The notes under the pieces are model-generated. The model had not been told where the DNA came from. It was given only the letters and a program-made list of their open reading frames with translations, and did no database searches. The translations under genes were made by a program, and so were the position numbers. 64,000 nt of DNA from Strongylocentrotus droebachiensis (taxonomy: Eukaryota > Echinodermata > Echinoidea > Camarodonta > Strongylocentrotidae): positions 647,501 to 711,500 of the forward strand of contig JAVYIG010000113.1 of assembly GCA_035222895.1 (NCBI GenBank). The letters run 5' to 3'. Shown one piece after another: positions 9,358 through 23,600 of this stretch (the first letter of the stretch is position 1; every line of letters starts with the position of its first letter).

Positions 9358-10046
9358 TATTTCGGTTGTTTGATATCGCTTAAATATTCCCCGGCCCTAT
9401 GTGCTGATATAGAAATTACTTCCTTTCTCAGCCAAAAATTGAAAGGGATCGAAAGTGCAACGTTGTAAAACTTTTTCATCTGCATGACAATACAAACTGT
9501 ACATACCGGTACATGTAGTCTACGTCATCTACAAGATTGTGAAAAGATTTCAATTCTTTAGTTGGGTGGCTTAGTTTTGCAGTTTATATCTATCAGAATG
9601 AAGAAGTTTTGCATCGTATATTGGCTCGATGAAAGAAAGGTTATATTGAAAACCTTACAAATGTGCAGGAAGAAGCAAGGAGCGTGGGCTCGGAGGGAGC
9701 CATCAAATTTAAAGGAGGAAAACAATATCACGGAAAGGACTGAAACCCATGACATAGTCTACGTCATTTACGAGAATGTGAAAAGATTTCAATTCTTTAG
9801 TTGGGTGGCTTAGTTTTGCAGTTTATATCTATCAGAATGAAGAAGTTTTGCATCGTATATTGGCTCGATGAAAGAAAGGCTTCAATCGAAAACCTTACAA
9901 ATGTGCAGGAAGAAGCAAGGAGCGTGGGCTCGGAGGGAGCCATCAAATTTAAAGGAGAAAAACAATATCACGGAAAGGACTGAAACCCATGACATAGTCT
10001 ACGTCATTTACAAGATTGTGAAAAGATTTCAATTCTTTAGTTGGGT

Positions 10047-10160
10047 GGCTTAGTTTTGCAGTTTATATCTATCAGAATGAAGAAGTTAGTTTTGCAGTTT
10101 ATATCTATCAGAATGAAGAAGTTTAGTTTTGCAGTTTATATCTATCAGAATGAAGAAGTT
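10047..10160 (+). repeat. Triplicated 36/37-bp subrepeat inside the satellite, first instance
   Basis: AGTTTTGCAGTTTATATC...GAATGAAGAAGTT occurs three times in tandem, adding 73 bases to the monomer. The same structure is at 11087-11192 and 15000-15105. The latter two are duplicates within the 3,913-bp blocks. Confidence 0.9.
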
Positions 10161-10835
10161 TTGCATCGTATATTGGCTCGATGAAAGAAAGGTTTCAATC
10201 GAAAACCTTACAAATGTGCAGGAAGAAGCAAGGAGCGTGGGCTCGAAGGGAGCCATCAAATTTAAAGGAGGAAAACAATATCACGGAAAGGACTGAAACC
10301 CATGACATAGTCTACGTCATTTACGAGATTGTGAAAAGATTTCAATTCTTTAGTTGGGTGGCTTAGTTTTGCAGTTTATATCTATCAGAATGAAGAAGTT
10401 TTGCATCGTATATTGGCTCGATGAAAGAAAGGTTTCAATCGAAAACCTTACAAACGTGCAGGAAGAAGCAAGGAGCGTGGGCTCGGAGGGAGCCATCAAA
10501 TTTAAAGGAGGAAAACAATATCACGGAAAGGACTGAAAGCCATGACATAGTCTACGTCATTTACGAGATTGTGAAAAGATTTCAATTCTTTAGTTGGGTG
10601 GCTTAGTTTTGCAGTTTATATCTATCAGAATGAAGAAGTTTTGCATCGTATATTGGCTCGATGAAAGAAAGGTTTCAATCGAAAACCTTACAAATGTGCA
10701 GGAAGAAGCAAGGAGCGTGGGCTCGAAGGGAGCCATCAAATTTAAAGGAGGAAAACAATATCACGGAAAGGACTGAAACCCATGACATAGTCTACGTCAT
10801 TTACGAGATTGTGAAAAGATTTCAATTCTTTAGTT

Positions 10836-13800
10836 GGGTGGCTTAGTTTTGCAGTTTATATCTATCAGAATGAAGAAGTTTTGCATCGTATATTGGCTCG
10901 ATGAAAGAAAGGTTTCAATCGAAAACCTTACAAATGTGCAGGAAGAAGCAAGGAGCGTGGGCTCGGAGGGAGCCATCAAATTTAAAGGAGGAAAACAATA
11001 TCACAGAAAGGACTGAAACCCATGACATAGTCTACGTCATTTACGAGATTGTGAAAAGATTTCAATTATTTAGTTGGGTGGCTTAGTTTTGCAGTTTATA
11101 TCTATCAGAATGAAGAAGTTAGTTTTGCAGTTTATATCTATCAGAATGAAGAAGTTTAGTTTTGCAGTTTATATCTATCAGAATGAAGAAGTTTTGCATC
11201 GTATATTGGCTCGATGAAAGAAAGGTTTCAATCGAAAACCTTACACATGTGCAGGAAGAAGCAAGGAGCATGGGCTTGAAGGGAGCCATCAAATTTAAAG
11301 GAGGAAAACAATATCACGGAAAGGACTGAAACCCATGACATAGTCTACGTCATTTACGAGATTGTGAAAAGATTTCAATTCTTTAGTTGGGTGGCTTAGT
11401 TTTGCAGTTTATATCTATCAGAATGAAGAAGTTTTGCATCGTATATTGGCTCGATGAAAGAAAGGTTTCAATCGAAAACCTTACAAATGTGCAGGAAGAA
11501 GCAAGGAGCATGGGCTCGGAGGGAGCCATCAAATTTAAAGGAGGAAAACAATATCACGGAAAGGACTGAAACCCATGACATAGTCTACGTCATTTACGAG
11601 ATTGTGAAAAGATTTCAATTCTTTAGTTGGGTGGCTTAGTTTTGCAGTTTATATCTATCAGAATGAAGAAGTTTTGCATCGTATATTGGCTCGATGAAAG
11701 AAAGGTTTCAATCGAAAACCTTACAAATGTGCAGGAAGAAGCAAGGAGCGTGGGCTCGGAGGGAGCCATCAAATTTAAAGGAGGAAAACAATATCACGGA
11801 AAGGACTGAAACCCATGACATAGTCTACGTCATTTACAAGATTGTGAAAAGATTTCAATTCTTTAGTTGGGTGGCTTAGTTTTGCAGTTTATATCTATCA
11901 GAATGAAGAAGTTTTGCATCATATATTGGCTCGATGAAAGAAAGGTTTCAATCGAAAACCTTACAAATGTGCAGGAAGAAGCAAGGAGCGTGGGCTCGGA
12001 GGGAGCCATCAAATTTAAAGGAGGAAAACAATATCACGGAAAGGACTGAAACCCATGACATAGTCTACGTCATTTACAAGATTGTGAAAAGATTTCAATT
12101 CTTTAGTTGGGTGGCTTAGTTTTGCAGTTTATATCTATCAGAATGAAGAAGTTTTGCATCGTATATTGGCTCGATGAAAGAAAGGTTTCAATCGAAAACC
12201 TTACAAATGTGCAGGAAGAAGCAAGGAGCGTGGGCTCGGAGGGAGCCATCAAATTTAAAGGAGGAAAACAATATCACGGAAAGGACTGAAACCCATGACA
12301 TAGTCTACGTCATTTACGAGATTGTGAAAAGATTTCAATTCTTTAGTTGGGTGGCTTAGTTTTGCAGTTTATATCTATCAGAATGAAGAAGTTTTGCATC
12401 GTATATTGGCTCGATGAAAGAAAGGTTTCAATCGAAAACCTTACAAATGTGCAGGAAGAAGCAAGGAGCGTGGGCTCGGAGGGAGCCATCAAATTTAAAG
12501 GAGGAAAACAATATCACGGAAAGGACTGAAACCCATGACATAGTCTACGTCATTTACGAGATTGTGAAAAGATTTCAATTCTTTAGTTGGGTGGCTTAGT
12601 TTTGCAGTTTATATCTATCAGAATGAAGAAGTTTTGCATCGTATATTGGCTCGATGAAAGAAAGGTTTCAATCGAAAACCTTACAAATGTGCAGGAAGAA
12701 GCAAGGAGCGTGGGCTCGGAGGGAGCCATCAAATTTAAAGGAGGAAAACAATATCACGGAAAGGACTGAAACCCATGACATAGTCTACGTCATTTACAAG
12801 ATTGTGAAAAGATTTCAATTCTTTAGTTGGGTGGCTTAGTTTTGCAGTTTATATCTATCAGAATGAAGAAGTTTTGCATCGTATATTGGCTCGATGAAAG
12901 AAAGGTTTCAATCGAAAACCTTACAAATGTGCAGGAAGAAGCAAGGAGCGTGGGCTCGGAGGGAGCCATCAAATTTAAAGGAGGAAAACAATATCACGGA
13001 AAGGACTGAAACCCATGACATAGTCTACGTCATTTACGAGATTGTGAAAAGATTTCAATTCTTTAGTTGGGTGGCTTAGTTTTGCAGTTTATATCTATCA
13101 GAATGAAGAAGTTTTGCATCGTATATTGGCTCGATGAAAGAAAGGTTTCAATCGAAAACCTTACAAATGTGCAGGAAGAAGCAAGGAGCGTGGGCTCGGA
13201 GGGAGCCATCAAATTTAAAGGAGGAAAACAATATCACGGAAAGGACTGAAACCCATGACATAGTCTACGTCATTTACAAGATTGTGAAAAGATTTCAATT
13301 CTTTAGTTGGGTGGCTTAGTTTTGCAGTTTATATCTATCAGAATGAAGAAGTTTTGCATCGTATATTGGCTCGATGAAAGAAAGGTTTCAATCGAAAACC
13401 TTACAAATGTGCAGGAAGAAGCAAGGAGCGTGGGCTCGGAGGGAGCCATCAAATTTAAAGGAGGAAAACAATATCACGGAAAGGACTGAAACCCATGACA
13501 TAGTCTACGTCATTTACAAGATTGTGAAAAGATTTCAATTCTTTAGTTGGGTGGCTTAGTTTTGCAGTTTATATCTATCAGAATGAAGAAGTTTTGCATC
13601 GTATATTGGCTCGATGAAAGAAAGGTTTCAATCGAAAACCTTACAAATGTGCAGGAAGAAGCAAGGAGCGTGGGCTCGGAGGGAGCCATCAAATTTAAAG
13701 GAGGAAAACAATATCACGGAAAGGACTGAAACCCATGACATAGTCTACGTCATTTACAAGATTGTGAAAAGATTTCAATTCTTTAGTTGGGTGGCTTAGT

Positions 13801-16800
13801 TTTGCAGTTTATATCTATCAGAATGAAGAAGTTTTGCATCGTATATTGGCTCGATGAAAGAAAGGTTTCAATCGAAAACCTTACAAATGTGCAGGAAGAA
13901 GCAAGGAGCGTGGGCTCGGAGGGAGCCATCAAATTTAAAGGAGGAAAACAATATCACGGAAAGGACTGAAACCAATGACATTGTCTACGTCATTTACAAG
14001 ATTGTGAAAAGATTTCAATTCTTTAGTTGGGTGGCTTAGTTTTGCAGTTTATATCTATCAGAATGAAGAAGTTTTGCATCGTATATTGGCTCGATGAAAG
14101 AAAGGTTTCAATCGAAAACCTTACAAATGTGCAGGAAGAAGCAAGGAGCGTGGGCTCGGAGGGAGCCATCAAATTTAAAGGAGGAAAACAATATCACGGA
14201 AAGGACTGAAACCCATGACATAGTCTACGTCATTTACAAGATTGTGAAAAGATTTCAATTCTTTAGTTGGGTGGCTTAGTTTTGCAGTTTATATCTATCA
14301 GAATGAAGAAGTTTTGCATCGTATATTGGCTCGATGAAAGAAAGGTTTCAATCGAAAACCTTACAAATGTGCAGGAAGAAGCAAGGAGCGTGGGCTCGGA
14401 GGGAGCCATCAAATTTAAAGGAGGAAAACAATATCACGGAAAGGACTGAAACCCATGACATAGTCTACGTCATTTACGAGATTGTGAAAAGATTTCAATT
14501 CTTTAGTTGGGTGGCTTAGTTTTGCAGTTTATATCTATCAGAATGAAGAAGTTTTGCATCGTATATTGGCTCGATGAAAGAAAGGTTTCAATCGAAAACC
14601 TTACAAATGTGCAGGAAGAAGCAAGGAGCGTGGGCTCGGAGGGAGCCATCAAATTTAAAGGAGGAAAACAATATCACGGAAAGGACTGAAACCCATGACA
14701 TAGTCTACGTCATTTACGAGATTGTGAAAAGATTTCAATTCTTTAGTTGGGTGGCTTAGTTTTGCAGTTTATATCTATCAGAATGAAGAAGTTTTGCATC
14801 GTATATTGGCTCGATGAAAGAAAGGTTTCAATCGAAAACCTTACAAATGTGCAGGAAGAAGCAAGGAGCGTGGGCTCGGAGGGAGCCATCAAATTTAAAG
14901 GAGGAAAACAATATCACAGAAAGGACTGAAACCCATGACATAGTCTACGTCATTTACGAGATTGTGAAAAGATTTCAATTATTTAGTTGGGTGGCTTAGT
15001 TTTGCAGTTTATATCTATCAGAATGAAGAAGTTAGTTTTGCAGTTTATATCTATCAGAATGAAGAAGTTTAGTTTTGCAGTTTATATCTATCAGAATGAA
15101 GAAGTTTTGCATCGTATATTGGCTCGATGAAAGAAAGGTTTCAATCGAAAACCTTACACATGTGCAGGAAGAAGCAAGGAGCATGGGCTTGAAGGGAGCC
15201 ATCAAATTTAAAGGAGGAAAACAATATCACGGAAAGGACTGAAACCCATGACATAGTCTACGTCATTTACGAGATTGTGAAAAGATTTCAATTCTTTAGT
15301 TGGGTGGCTTAGTTTTGCAGTTTATATCTATCAGAATGAAGAAGTTTTGCATCGTATATTGGCTCGATGAAAGAAAGGTTTCAATCGAAAACCTTACAAA
15401 TGTGCAGGAAGAAGCAAGGAGCATGGGCTCGGAGGGAGCCATCAAATTTAAAGGAGGAAAACAATATCACGGAAAGGACTGAAACCCATGACATAGTCTA
15501 CGTCATTTACGAGATTGTGAAAAGATTTCAATTCTTTAGTTGGGTGGCTTAGTTTTGCAGTTTATATCTATCAGAATGAAGAAGTTTTGCATCGTATATT
15601 GGCTCGATGAAAGAAAGGTTTCAATCGAAAACCTTACAAATGTGCAGGAAGAAGCAAGGAGCGTGGGCTCGGAGGGAGCCATCAAATTTAAAGGAGGAAA
15701 ACAATATCACGGAAAGGACTGAAACCCATGACATAGTCTACGTCATTTACAAGATTGTGAAAAGATTTCAATTCTTTAGTTGGGTGGCTTAGTTTTGCAG
15801 TTTATATCTATCAGAATGAAGAAGTTTTGCATCATATATTGGCTCGATGAAAGAAAGGTTTCAATCGAAAACCTTACAAATGTGCAGGAAGAAGCAAGGA
15901 GCGTGGGCTCGGAGGGAGCCATCACATTTAAAGGAGGAAAACAATATCACGGAAAGGACTGAAACCCATGACATAGTCTACGTCATTTACAAGATTGTGA
16001 AAAGATTTCAATTCTTTAGTTGGGTGGCTTAGTTTTGCAGTTTATATCTATCAGAATGAAGAAGTTTTGCATCGTATATTGGCTCGATGAAAGAAAGGTT
16101 TCAATCGAAAACCTTACAAATGTGCAGGAAGAAGCAAGGAGCGTGGGCTCGGAGGGAGCCATCAAATTTAAAGGAGGAAAACAATATCACGGAAAGGACT
16201 GAAACCCATGACATAGTCTACGTCATTTACGAGATTGTGAAAAGATTTCAATTCTTTAGTTGGGTGGCTTAGTTTTGCAGTTTATATCTATCAGAATGAA
16301 GAAGTTTTGCATCGTATATTGGCTCGATGAAAGAAAGGTTTCAATCGAAAACCTTACAAATGTGCAGGAAGAAGCAAGGAGCGTGGGCTCGGAGGGAGCC
16401 ATCAAATTTAAAGGAGGAAAACAATATCACGGAAAGGACTGAAACCCATGACATAGTCTACGTCATTTACGAGATTGTGAAAAGATTTCAATTCTTTAGT
16501 TGGGTGGCTTAGTTTTGCAGTTTATATCTATCAGAATGAAGAAGTTTTGCATCGTATATTGGCTCGATGAAAGAAAGGTTTCAATCGAAAACCTTACAAA
16601 TGTGCAGGAAGAAGCAAGGAGCGTGGGCTCGGAGGGAGCCATCAAATTTAAAGGAGGAAAACAATATCACGGAAAGGACTGAAACCCATGACATAGTCTA
16701 CGTCATTTACAAGATTGTGAAAAGATTTCAATTCTTTAGTTGGGTGGCTTAGTTTTGCAGTTTATATCTATCAGAATGAAGAAGTTTTGCATCGTATATT

Positions 16801-18662
16801 GGCTCGATGAAAGAAAGGTTTCAATCGAAAACCTTACAAATGTGCAGGAAGAAGCAAGGAGCGTGGGCTCGGAGGGAGCCATCAAATTTAAAGGAGGAAA
16901 ACAATATCACGGAAAGGACTGAAACCCATGACATAGTCTACGTCATTTACGAGATTGTGAAAAGATTTCAATTCTTTAGTTGGGTGGCTTAGTTTTGCAG
17001 TTTATATCTATCAGAATGAAGAAGTTTTGCATCGTATATTGGCTCGATGAAAGAAAGGTTTCAATCGAAAACCTTACAAATGTGCAGGAAGAAGCAAGGA
17101 GCGTGGGCTCGGAGGGAGCCATCAAATTTAAAGGAGGAAAACAATATCACGGAAAGGACTGAAACCCATGACATAGTCTACGTCATTTACAAGATTGTGA
17201 AAAGATTTCAATTCTTTAGTTGGGTGGCTTAGTTTTGCAGTTTATATCTATCAGAATGAAGAAGTTTTGCATCGTATATTGGCTCGATGAAAGAAAGGTT
17301 TCAATCGAAAACCTTACAAATGTGCAGGAAGAAGCAAGGAGCGTGGGCTCGGAGGGAGCCATCAAATTTAAAGGAGGAAAACAATATCACGGAAAGGACT
17401 GAAACCCATGACATAGTCTACGTCATTTACAAGATTGTGAAAAGATTTCAATTCTTTAGTTGGGTGGCTTAGTTTTGCAGTTTATATCTATCAGAATGAA
17501 GAAGTTTTGCATCGTATATTGGCTCGATGAAAGAAAGGTTTCAATCGAAAACCTTACAAATGTGCAGGAAGAAGCAAGGAGCGTGGGCTCGGAGGGAGCC
17601 ATCAAATTTAAAGGAGGAAAACAATATCACGGAAAGGACTGAAACCCATGACATAGTCTACGTCATTTACAAGATTGTGAAAAGATTTCAATTCTTTAGT
17701 TGGGTGGCTTAGTTTTGCAGTTTATATCTATCAGAATGAAGAAGTTTTGCATCGTATATTGGCTCGATGAAAGAAAGGTTTCAATCGAAAACCTTACAAA
17801 TGTGCAGGAAGAAGCAAGGAGCGTGGGCTCGGAGGGAGCCATCAAATTTAAAGGAGGAAAACAATATCACGGAAAGGACTGAAACCAATGACATTGTCTA
17901 CGTCATTTACAAGATTGTGAAAAGATTTCAATTCTTTAGTTGGGTGGCTTAGTTTTGCAGTTTATATCTATCAGAATGAAGAAGTTTTGCATCGTATATT
18001 GGCTCGATGAAAGAAAGGTTTCAATCGAAAACCTTACAAATGTGCAGGAAGAAGCAAGGAGCGTGGGCTCGGAGGGAGCCATCAAATTTAAAGGAGGAAA
18101 ACAATATCACGGAAAGGACTGAAACCCATGACATAGTCTACGTCATTTACAAGATTGTGAAAAGATTTCAATTCTTTAGTTGGGTGGCTTAGTTTTGCAG
18201 TTTATATCTATCAGAATGAAGAAGTTTTGCATCGTATATTGGCTCGATGAAAGAAAGGTTTCAATCGAAAACCTTACAAATGTGCAGGAAGAAGCAAGGA
18301 GCGTGGGCTCGGAGGGAGCCATCAAATTTAAAGGAGGAAAACAATATCACGGAAAGGACTGAAACCCATGACATAGTCTACGTCATTTACGAGATTGTGA
18401 AAAGATTTCAATTCTTTAGTTGGGTGGCTTAGTTTTGCAGTTTATATCTATCAGAATGAAGAAGTTTTGCATCGTATATTGGCTCGATGAAAGAAAGGTT
18501 TCAATCGAAAACCTTACAAATGTGCAGGAAGAAGCAAGGAGCGTGGGCTCGGAGGGAGCCATCAAATTTAAAGGAGGAAAACAATATCACGGAAAGGACT
18601 GAAACCCATGACATAGTCTACGTCATTTACGAGATTGTGAAAAGATTTCAATTCTTTAGTTG
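10836..18662 (+). repeat. Two adjacent 3,913-bp higher-order repeat blocks
   Basis: Private variants recur at exactly 3,913 bases: TCACAGAAAG at 11001 and 14914, the ATTATTTAG variant, the triplicated 36-bp subrepeat (from 11087 and 15000), GCATGGGCT (11508 and 15421), ATCATATATTGG (11919 and 15832) and ACCAATGACATTG (13972 and 17885). Each block is 16 monomers plus 73 bases. The only difference I found is A to C at 15925 (counterpart 12012). Breakpoints are uncertain to within about a monomer. Confidence 0.9.
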
Positions 18663-19206
18663 GGTGGCTTAGTTTTGCAGTTTATATCTATCAGAATGAA
18701 GAAGTTTTGCATCGTATATTGGCTCGATGAAAGAAAGGTTTCAATCGAAAACCTTACAAATGTGCAGGAAGAAGCAAGGAGCGTGGGCTCGGAGGGAGCC
18801 ATCAAATTTAAAGGAGGAAAACAATATCACGGAAAGGACTGAAACCCATGACATAGTCTACGTCATTTACGAGATTGTGAAAAGATTTCAATTCTTTAGT
18901 TGGGTGGCTTAGTTTTGCAGTTTATATCTATCAGAATGAAGAAGTTTTGCATCGTATATTGGCTCGATGAAAGAAAGGTTTCAATCGAAAACCTTACAAA
19001 TGTGCAGGAAGAAGCAAGGAGCGTGGGCTCGGAGGGAGCCATTAAATTTAAAGGAGGAAAACAATATCACGGAAAGGACTGAAACCCATGACATAGTCTA
19101 CGTCATTTACAAGATTGTGAAAAGATTTCAATTCTTTAGTTGGGTGGCTTAGTTTTGCAGTTTATATCTATCAGAATGAAGAAGTTTTGCATCGTATATT
19201 GGCTCG

Positions 19207-20640
19207 ATGAAAGAAAGGTTTCAATCGAAAACCTTACAAATGTGCAGGAAGAAGCAAGGAGCGTGGGCTCGGAGGGAGCCATCAAATTTAAAGGAGGAAA
19301 ACAATATCACAGAAAGGACTGAAACCCATGACATAGTCTACGTCATTTACAAGATTGTGAAAAGATTTCAATTCTTTAGTTGGGTGGCTTAGTTTTGCAG
19401 TTTATATCTATCAGAATGAAGAAGTTTTGCATCGTATATTGGCTCGATGAAAGAAAGGTTTCAATCGAAAACCTTACAAATGTGCAGGAAGAAGCAAGGA
19501 GCGTGGGCTCGGAGGGAGCCATCAAATTTAAAGGAGGAAAACAATATCACGGAAAGGACTGAAACCAATGACATAGTCTACGTCATTTACAAGATTGTGA
19601 AAAGATTTCAATTCTTTAGTTGGGTGGCTTAGTTTTGCAGTTTATATCTATCAGAATGAAGAAGTTTTGCATCGTGTATTGGCTCGATGAAAGAAAGGTT
19701 TCAATCGAAAACCTTACAAATGTGCAGGAAGAAGCAAGGAGCGTGGGCTCGGAGGGAGCCATCAAATTTAAAGGAGGAAAACAATATCACGGAAAGGACT
19801 GAAACCCATGACATAGTCTACGTCATTTACAAGATTGTGAAAAGATTTCAATTCTTTAGTTGGGTGGCTTAGTTTTGCAGTTTATATCTATCAGAATGAA
19901 GAAGTTTTGCATCGTATATTGGCTCGATGAAAGAAAGGTTTCAATCGAAAACCTTACAAATGTGCAGGAAGAAGCAAGGAGCGTGGGCTCGGAGGGAGCC
20001 ATCAAATTTAAAGGAGGAAAACAATATCACAGAAAGGACTGAAACCCATGACATAGTCTACGTCATTTACAAGATTGTGAAAAGATTTCAATTCTTTAGT
20101 TGGGTGGCTTAGTTTTGCAGTTTATATCTATCAGAATGAAGAAGTTTTGCATCGTATATTGGCTCGATGAAAGAAAGGTTTCAATCGAAAACCTTACAAA
20201 TGTGCAGGAAGAAGCAAGGAGCGTGGGCTCGGAGGGAGCCATCAAATTTAAAGGAGGAAAACAATATCACGGAAAGGACTGAAACCAATGACATAGTCTA
20301 CGTCATTTACAAGATTGTGAAAAGATTTCAATTCTTTAGTTGGGTGGCTTAGTTTTGCAGTTTATATCTATCAGAATGAAGAAGTTTTGCATCGTGTATT
20401 GGCTCGATGAAAGAAAGGTTTCAATCGAAAACCTTACAAATGTGCAGGAAGAAGCAAGGAGCGTGGGCTCGGAGGGAGCCATCAAATTTAAAGGAGGAAA
20501 ACAATATCACGGAAAGGACTGAAACCCATGACATAGTCTACGTCATTTACGAGATTGTGAAAAGATTTCAATTCTTTAGTTGGGTGGCTTAGTTTTGCAG
20601 TTTATATCTATCAGAATGAAGAAGTTTTGCATCGTATATT
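19207..20640 (+). repeat. 720-bp (three-monomer) duplication within the satellite
   Basis: The variant series TCACAGAAAG (about 19309 and 20029), ACCAATGACATAG (about 19565 and 20285) and ATCGTGTATTGG (about 19672 and 20392) repeats at 720 bases. The third monomer of the second set carries GAG instead of AAG at the dimorphic site, so the copies are not completely identical. Confidence 0.85.
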
Positions 20641-23600
20641 GGCTCGATGAAAGAAAGGTTTCAATCGAAAACCTTACAAATGTGCAGGAAGAAGCAAGGA
20701 GCGTGGGCTCGGAGGGAGCCATCAAATTTAAAGGAGGAAAACAATATCACGGAAAGGACTGAAACCCATGACATAGTCTACGTCATTTACGAGATTGTGA
20801 AAAGATTTCAATTCTTTAGTTGGGTGGCTTAGTTTTGCAGTTTATATCTATCAGAATGAAGAAGTTTTGCATCGTATATTGGCTCGATGAAAGAAAGGTT
20901 TCAATCGAAAACCTTACAAATGTGCAGGAAGAAGCAAGGAGCGTGGGCTCGGAGGGAGCCATCAAATTTAAAGGAGGAAAACAATATCACGGAAAGGACT
21001 GAAACCCATGACATAGTCTACGTCATTTACAAGATTGTGAAAAGATTTCAATTCTTTAGTTGGGTGGCTTAGTTTTGCAGTTTATATCTATCAGAATGAA
21101 GAAGTTTTGCATCGTATATTGGCTCGATGAAAGAAAGGTTTCAATCGAAAACCTTACAAATGTGCAGGAAGAAGCAAGGAGCGTGGGCTCGGAGGGAGCC
21201 ATCAAATTTAAAGGAGGAAAACAATATCACGGAAAGGACTGAAACCCATGACATAGTCTACGTCATTTACGAGATTGTGAAAAGATTTCAATTCTTTAGT
21301 TGGGTGGCTTAGTTTTGCAGTTTATATCTATCAGAATGAAGAAGTTTTGCATCGTATATTGGCTCGATGAAAGAAAGGTTTCAATCGAAAACCTTACAAA
21401 TGTGCAGGAAGAAGCAAGGAGCGTGGGCTCGGAGGGAGCCATCAAATTTAAAGGAGGAAAACAATATCACGGAAAGGACTGAAACCCATGACATAGTCTA
21501 CGTCATTTACAAGATTGTGAAAAGATTTCAATTCTTTAGTTGGGTGGCTTAGTTTTGCAGTTTATATCTATCAGAATGAAGAAGTTTTGCATCGTATATT
21601 GGCTCGATGAAAGAAAGGTTTCAATCGAAAACCTTACAAATGTGCAGGAAGAAGCAAGGAGCGTGGGCTCGGAGGGAGCCATCAAATTTAAAGGAGGAAA
21701 ACAATATCACGGAAAGGACTGAAACCCATGACATAGTCTACGTCATTTACGAGATTGTGAAAAGATTTCAATTCTTTAGTTGGGTGGCTTAGTTTTGCAG
21801 TTTATATCTATCAGAATGAAGAAGTTTTGCATCGTATATTGGCTCGATGAAAGAAAGGTTTCAATCGAAAACCTTACAAATGTGCAGGAAGAAGCAAGGA
21901 GCGTGGGCTCGGAGGGAGCCATCAAATTTAAAGGAGGAAAACAATATCACGGAAAGGACTGAAACCCATGACATAGTCTACGTCATTTACAAGATTGTGA
22001 AAAGATTTCAATTCTTTAGTTGGGTGGCTTAGTTTTGCAGTTTATATCTATCAGAATGAAGAAGTTTTGCATCGTATATTGGCTCGATGAAAGAAAGGTT
22101 TCAATCGAAAACCTTACAAATGTGCAGGAAGAAGCAAGGAGCGTGGGCTCGGAGGGAGCCATCAAATTTAAAGGAGGAAAACAATATCACGGAAAGGACT
22201 GAAACCCATGACATAGTCTACGTCATTTACAAGATTGTGAAAAGATTTCAATTCTTTAGTTGGGTGGCTTAGTTTTGCAGTTTATATCTATCAGAATGAA
22301 GAAGTTTTGCATCGTATATTGGCTCGATGAAAGAAAGGTTTCAATCGAAAACCTTACAAATGTGCAGGAAGAAGCAAGGAGCGTGGGCTCGGAGGGAGCC
22401 ATCAAATTTAAAGGAGGAAAACAATATCACGGAAAGGACTGAAACCCATGACATAGTCTACGTCATTTACAAGATTGTGAAAAGATTTCAATTCTTTAGT
22501 TGGTTGGCTTAGTTTTGCAGTTTATATCTATCAGAATGAAGAAGTTTTGCATCGTATATTGGCTCGATGAAAGAAAGGTTTCAATCGAAAACCTTACAAA
22601 TGTGCAGGAAGAAGCAAGGAGCGTGGGCTCGGAGGGAGCCATCAAATTTAAAGGAGGAAAACAATATCACGGAAAGGACTGAAACCCATGACATAGTCTA
22701 CGTCATTTACAAGATTGTGAAAAGATTTCAATTCTTTAGTTGGGTGGCTTAGTTTTGCAGTTTATATCTATCAGAATGAAGAAGTTTTGCATCGTATATT
22801 GGCTCGATGAAAGAAAGGTTTCAATCGAAAACCTTACAAATGTGCAGGAAGAAGCAAGGAGCGTGGGCTCGGAGGGAGCCATCAAATTTAAAGGAGGAAA
22901 ACAATATCACGGAAAGGACTGAAACCCATGACATAGTCTACGTCATTTACGAGATTGTGAAAAGATTTCAATTCTTTAGTTGGGTGGCTTAGTTTTGCAG
23001 TTTATATCTATCAGAATGAAGAAGTTTTGCATCGTATATTGGCTCGATGAAAGAAAGGTTTCAATCGAAAACCTTACAAATGTGCAGGAAGAAGCAAGGA
23101 GCGTGGGCTCGGAGGGAGCCATCAAATTTAAAGGAGGAAAACAATATCACGGAAAGGACTGAAACCCATGACATAGTCTACGTCATTTACGAGATTGTGA
23201 AAAGATTTCAATTCTTTAGTTGGGTGGCTTAGTTTTGCAGTTTATATCTATCAGAATGAAGAAGTTTTGCATCGTATATTGGCTCGATGAAAGAAAGGTT
23301 TCAATCGAAAACCTTACAAATGTGCAGGAAGAAGCAAGGAGCGTGGGCTCGGAGGGAGCCATCAAATTTAAAGGAGGAAAACAATATCACGGAAAGGACT
23401 GAAACCCATGACATAGTCTACGTCATTTACAAGATTGTGAAAAGATTTCAATTCTTTAGTTGGGTGGCTTAGTTTTGCAGTTTATATCTATCAGAATGAA
23501 GAAGTTTTGCATCGTATATTGGCTCGATGAAAGAAAGGTTTCAATCGAAAACCTTACAAATGTGCAGGAAGAAGCAAGGAGCGTGGGCTCGGAGGGAGCC

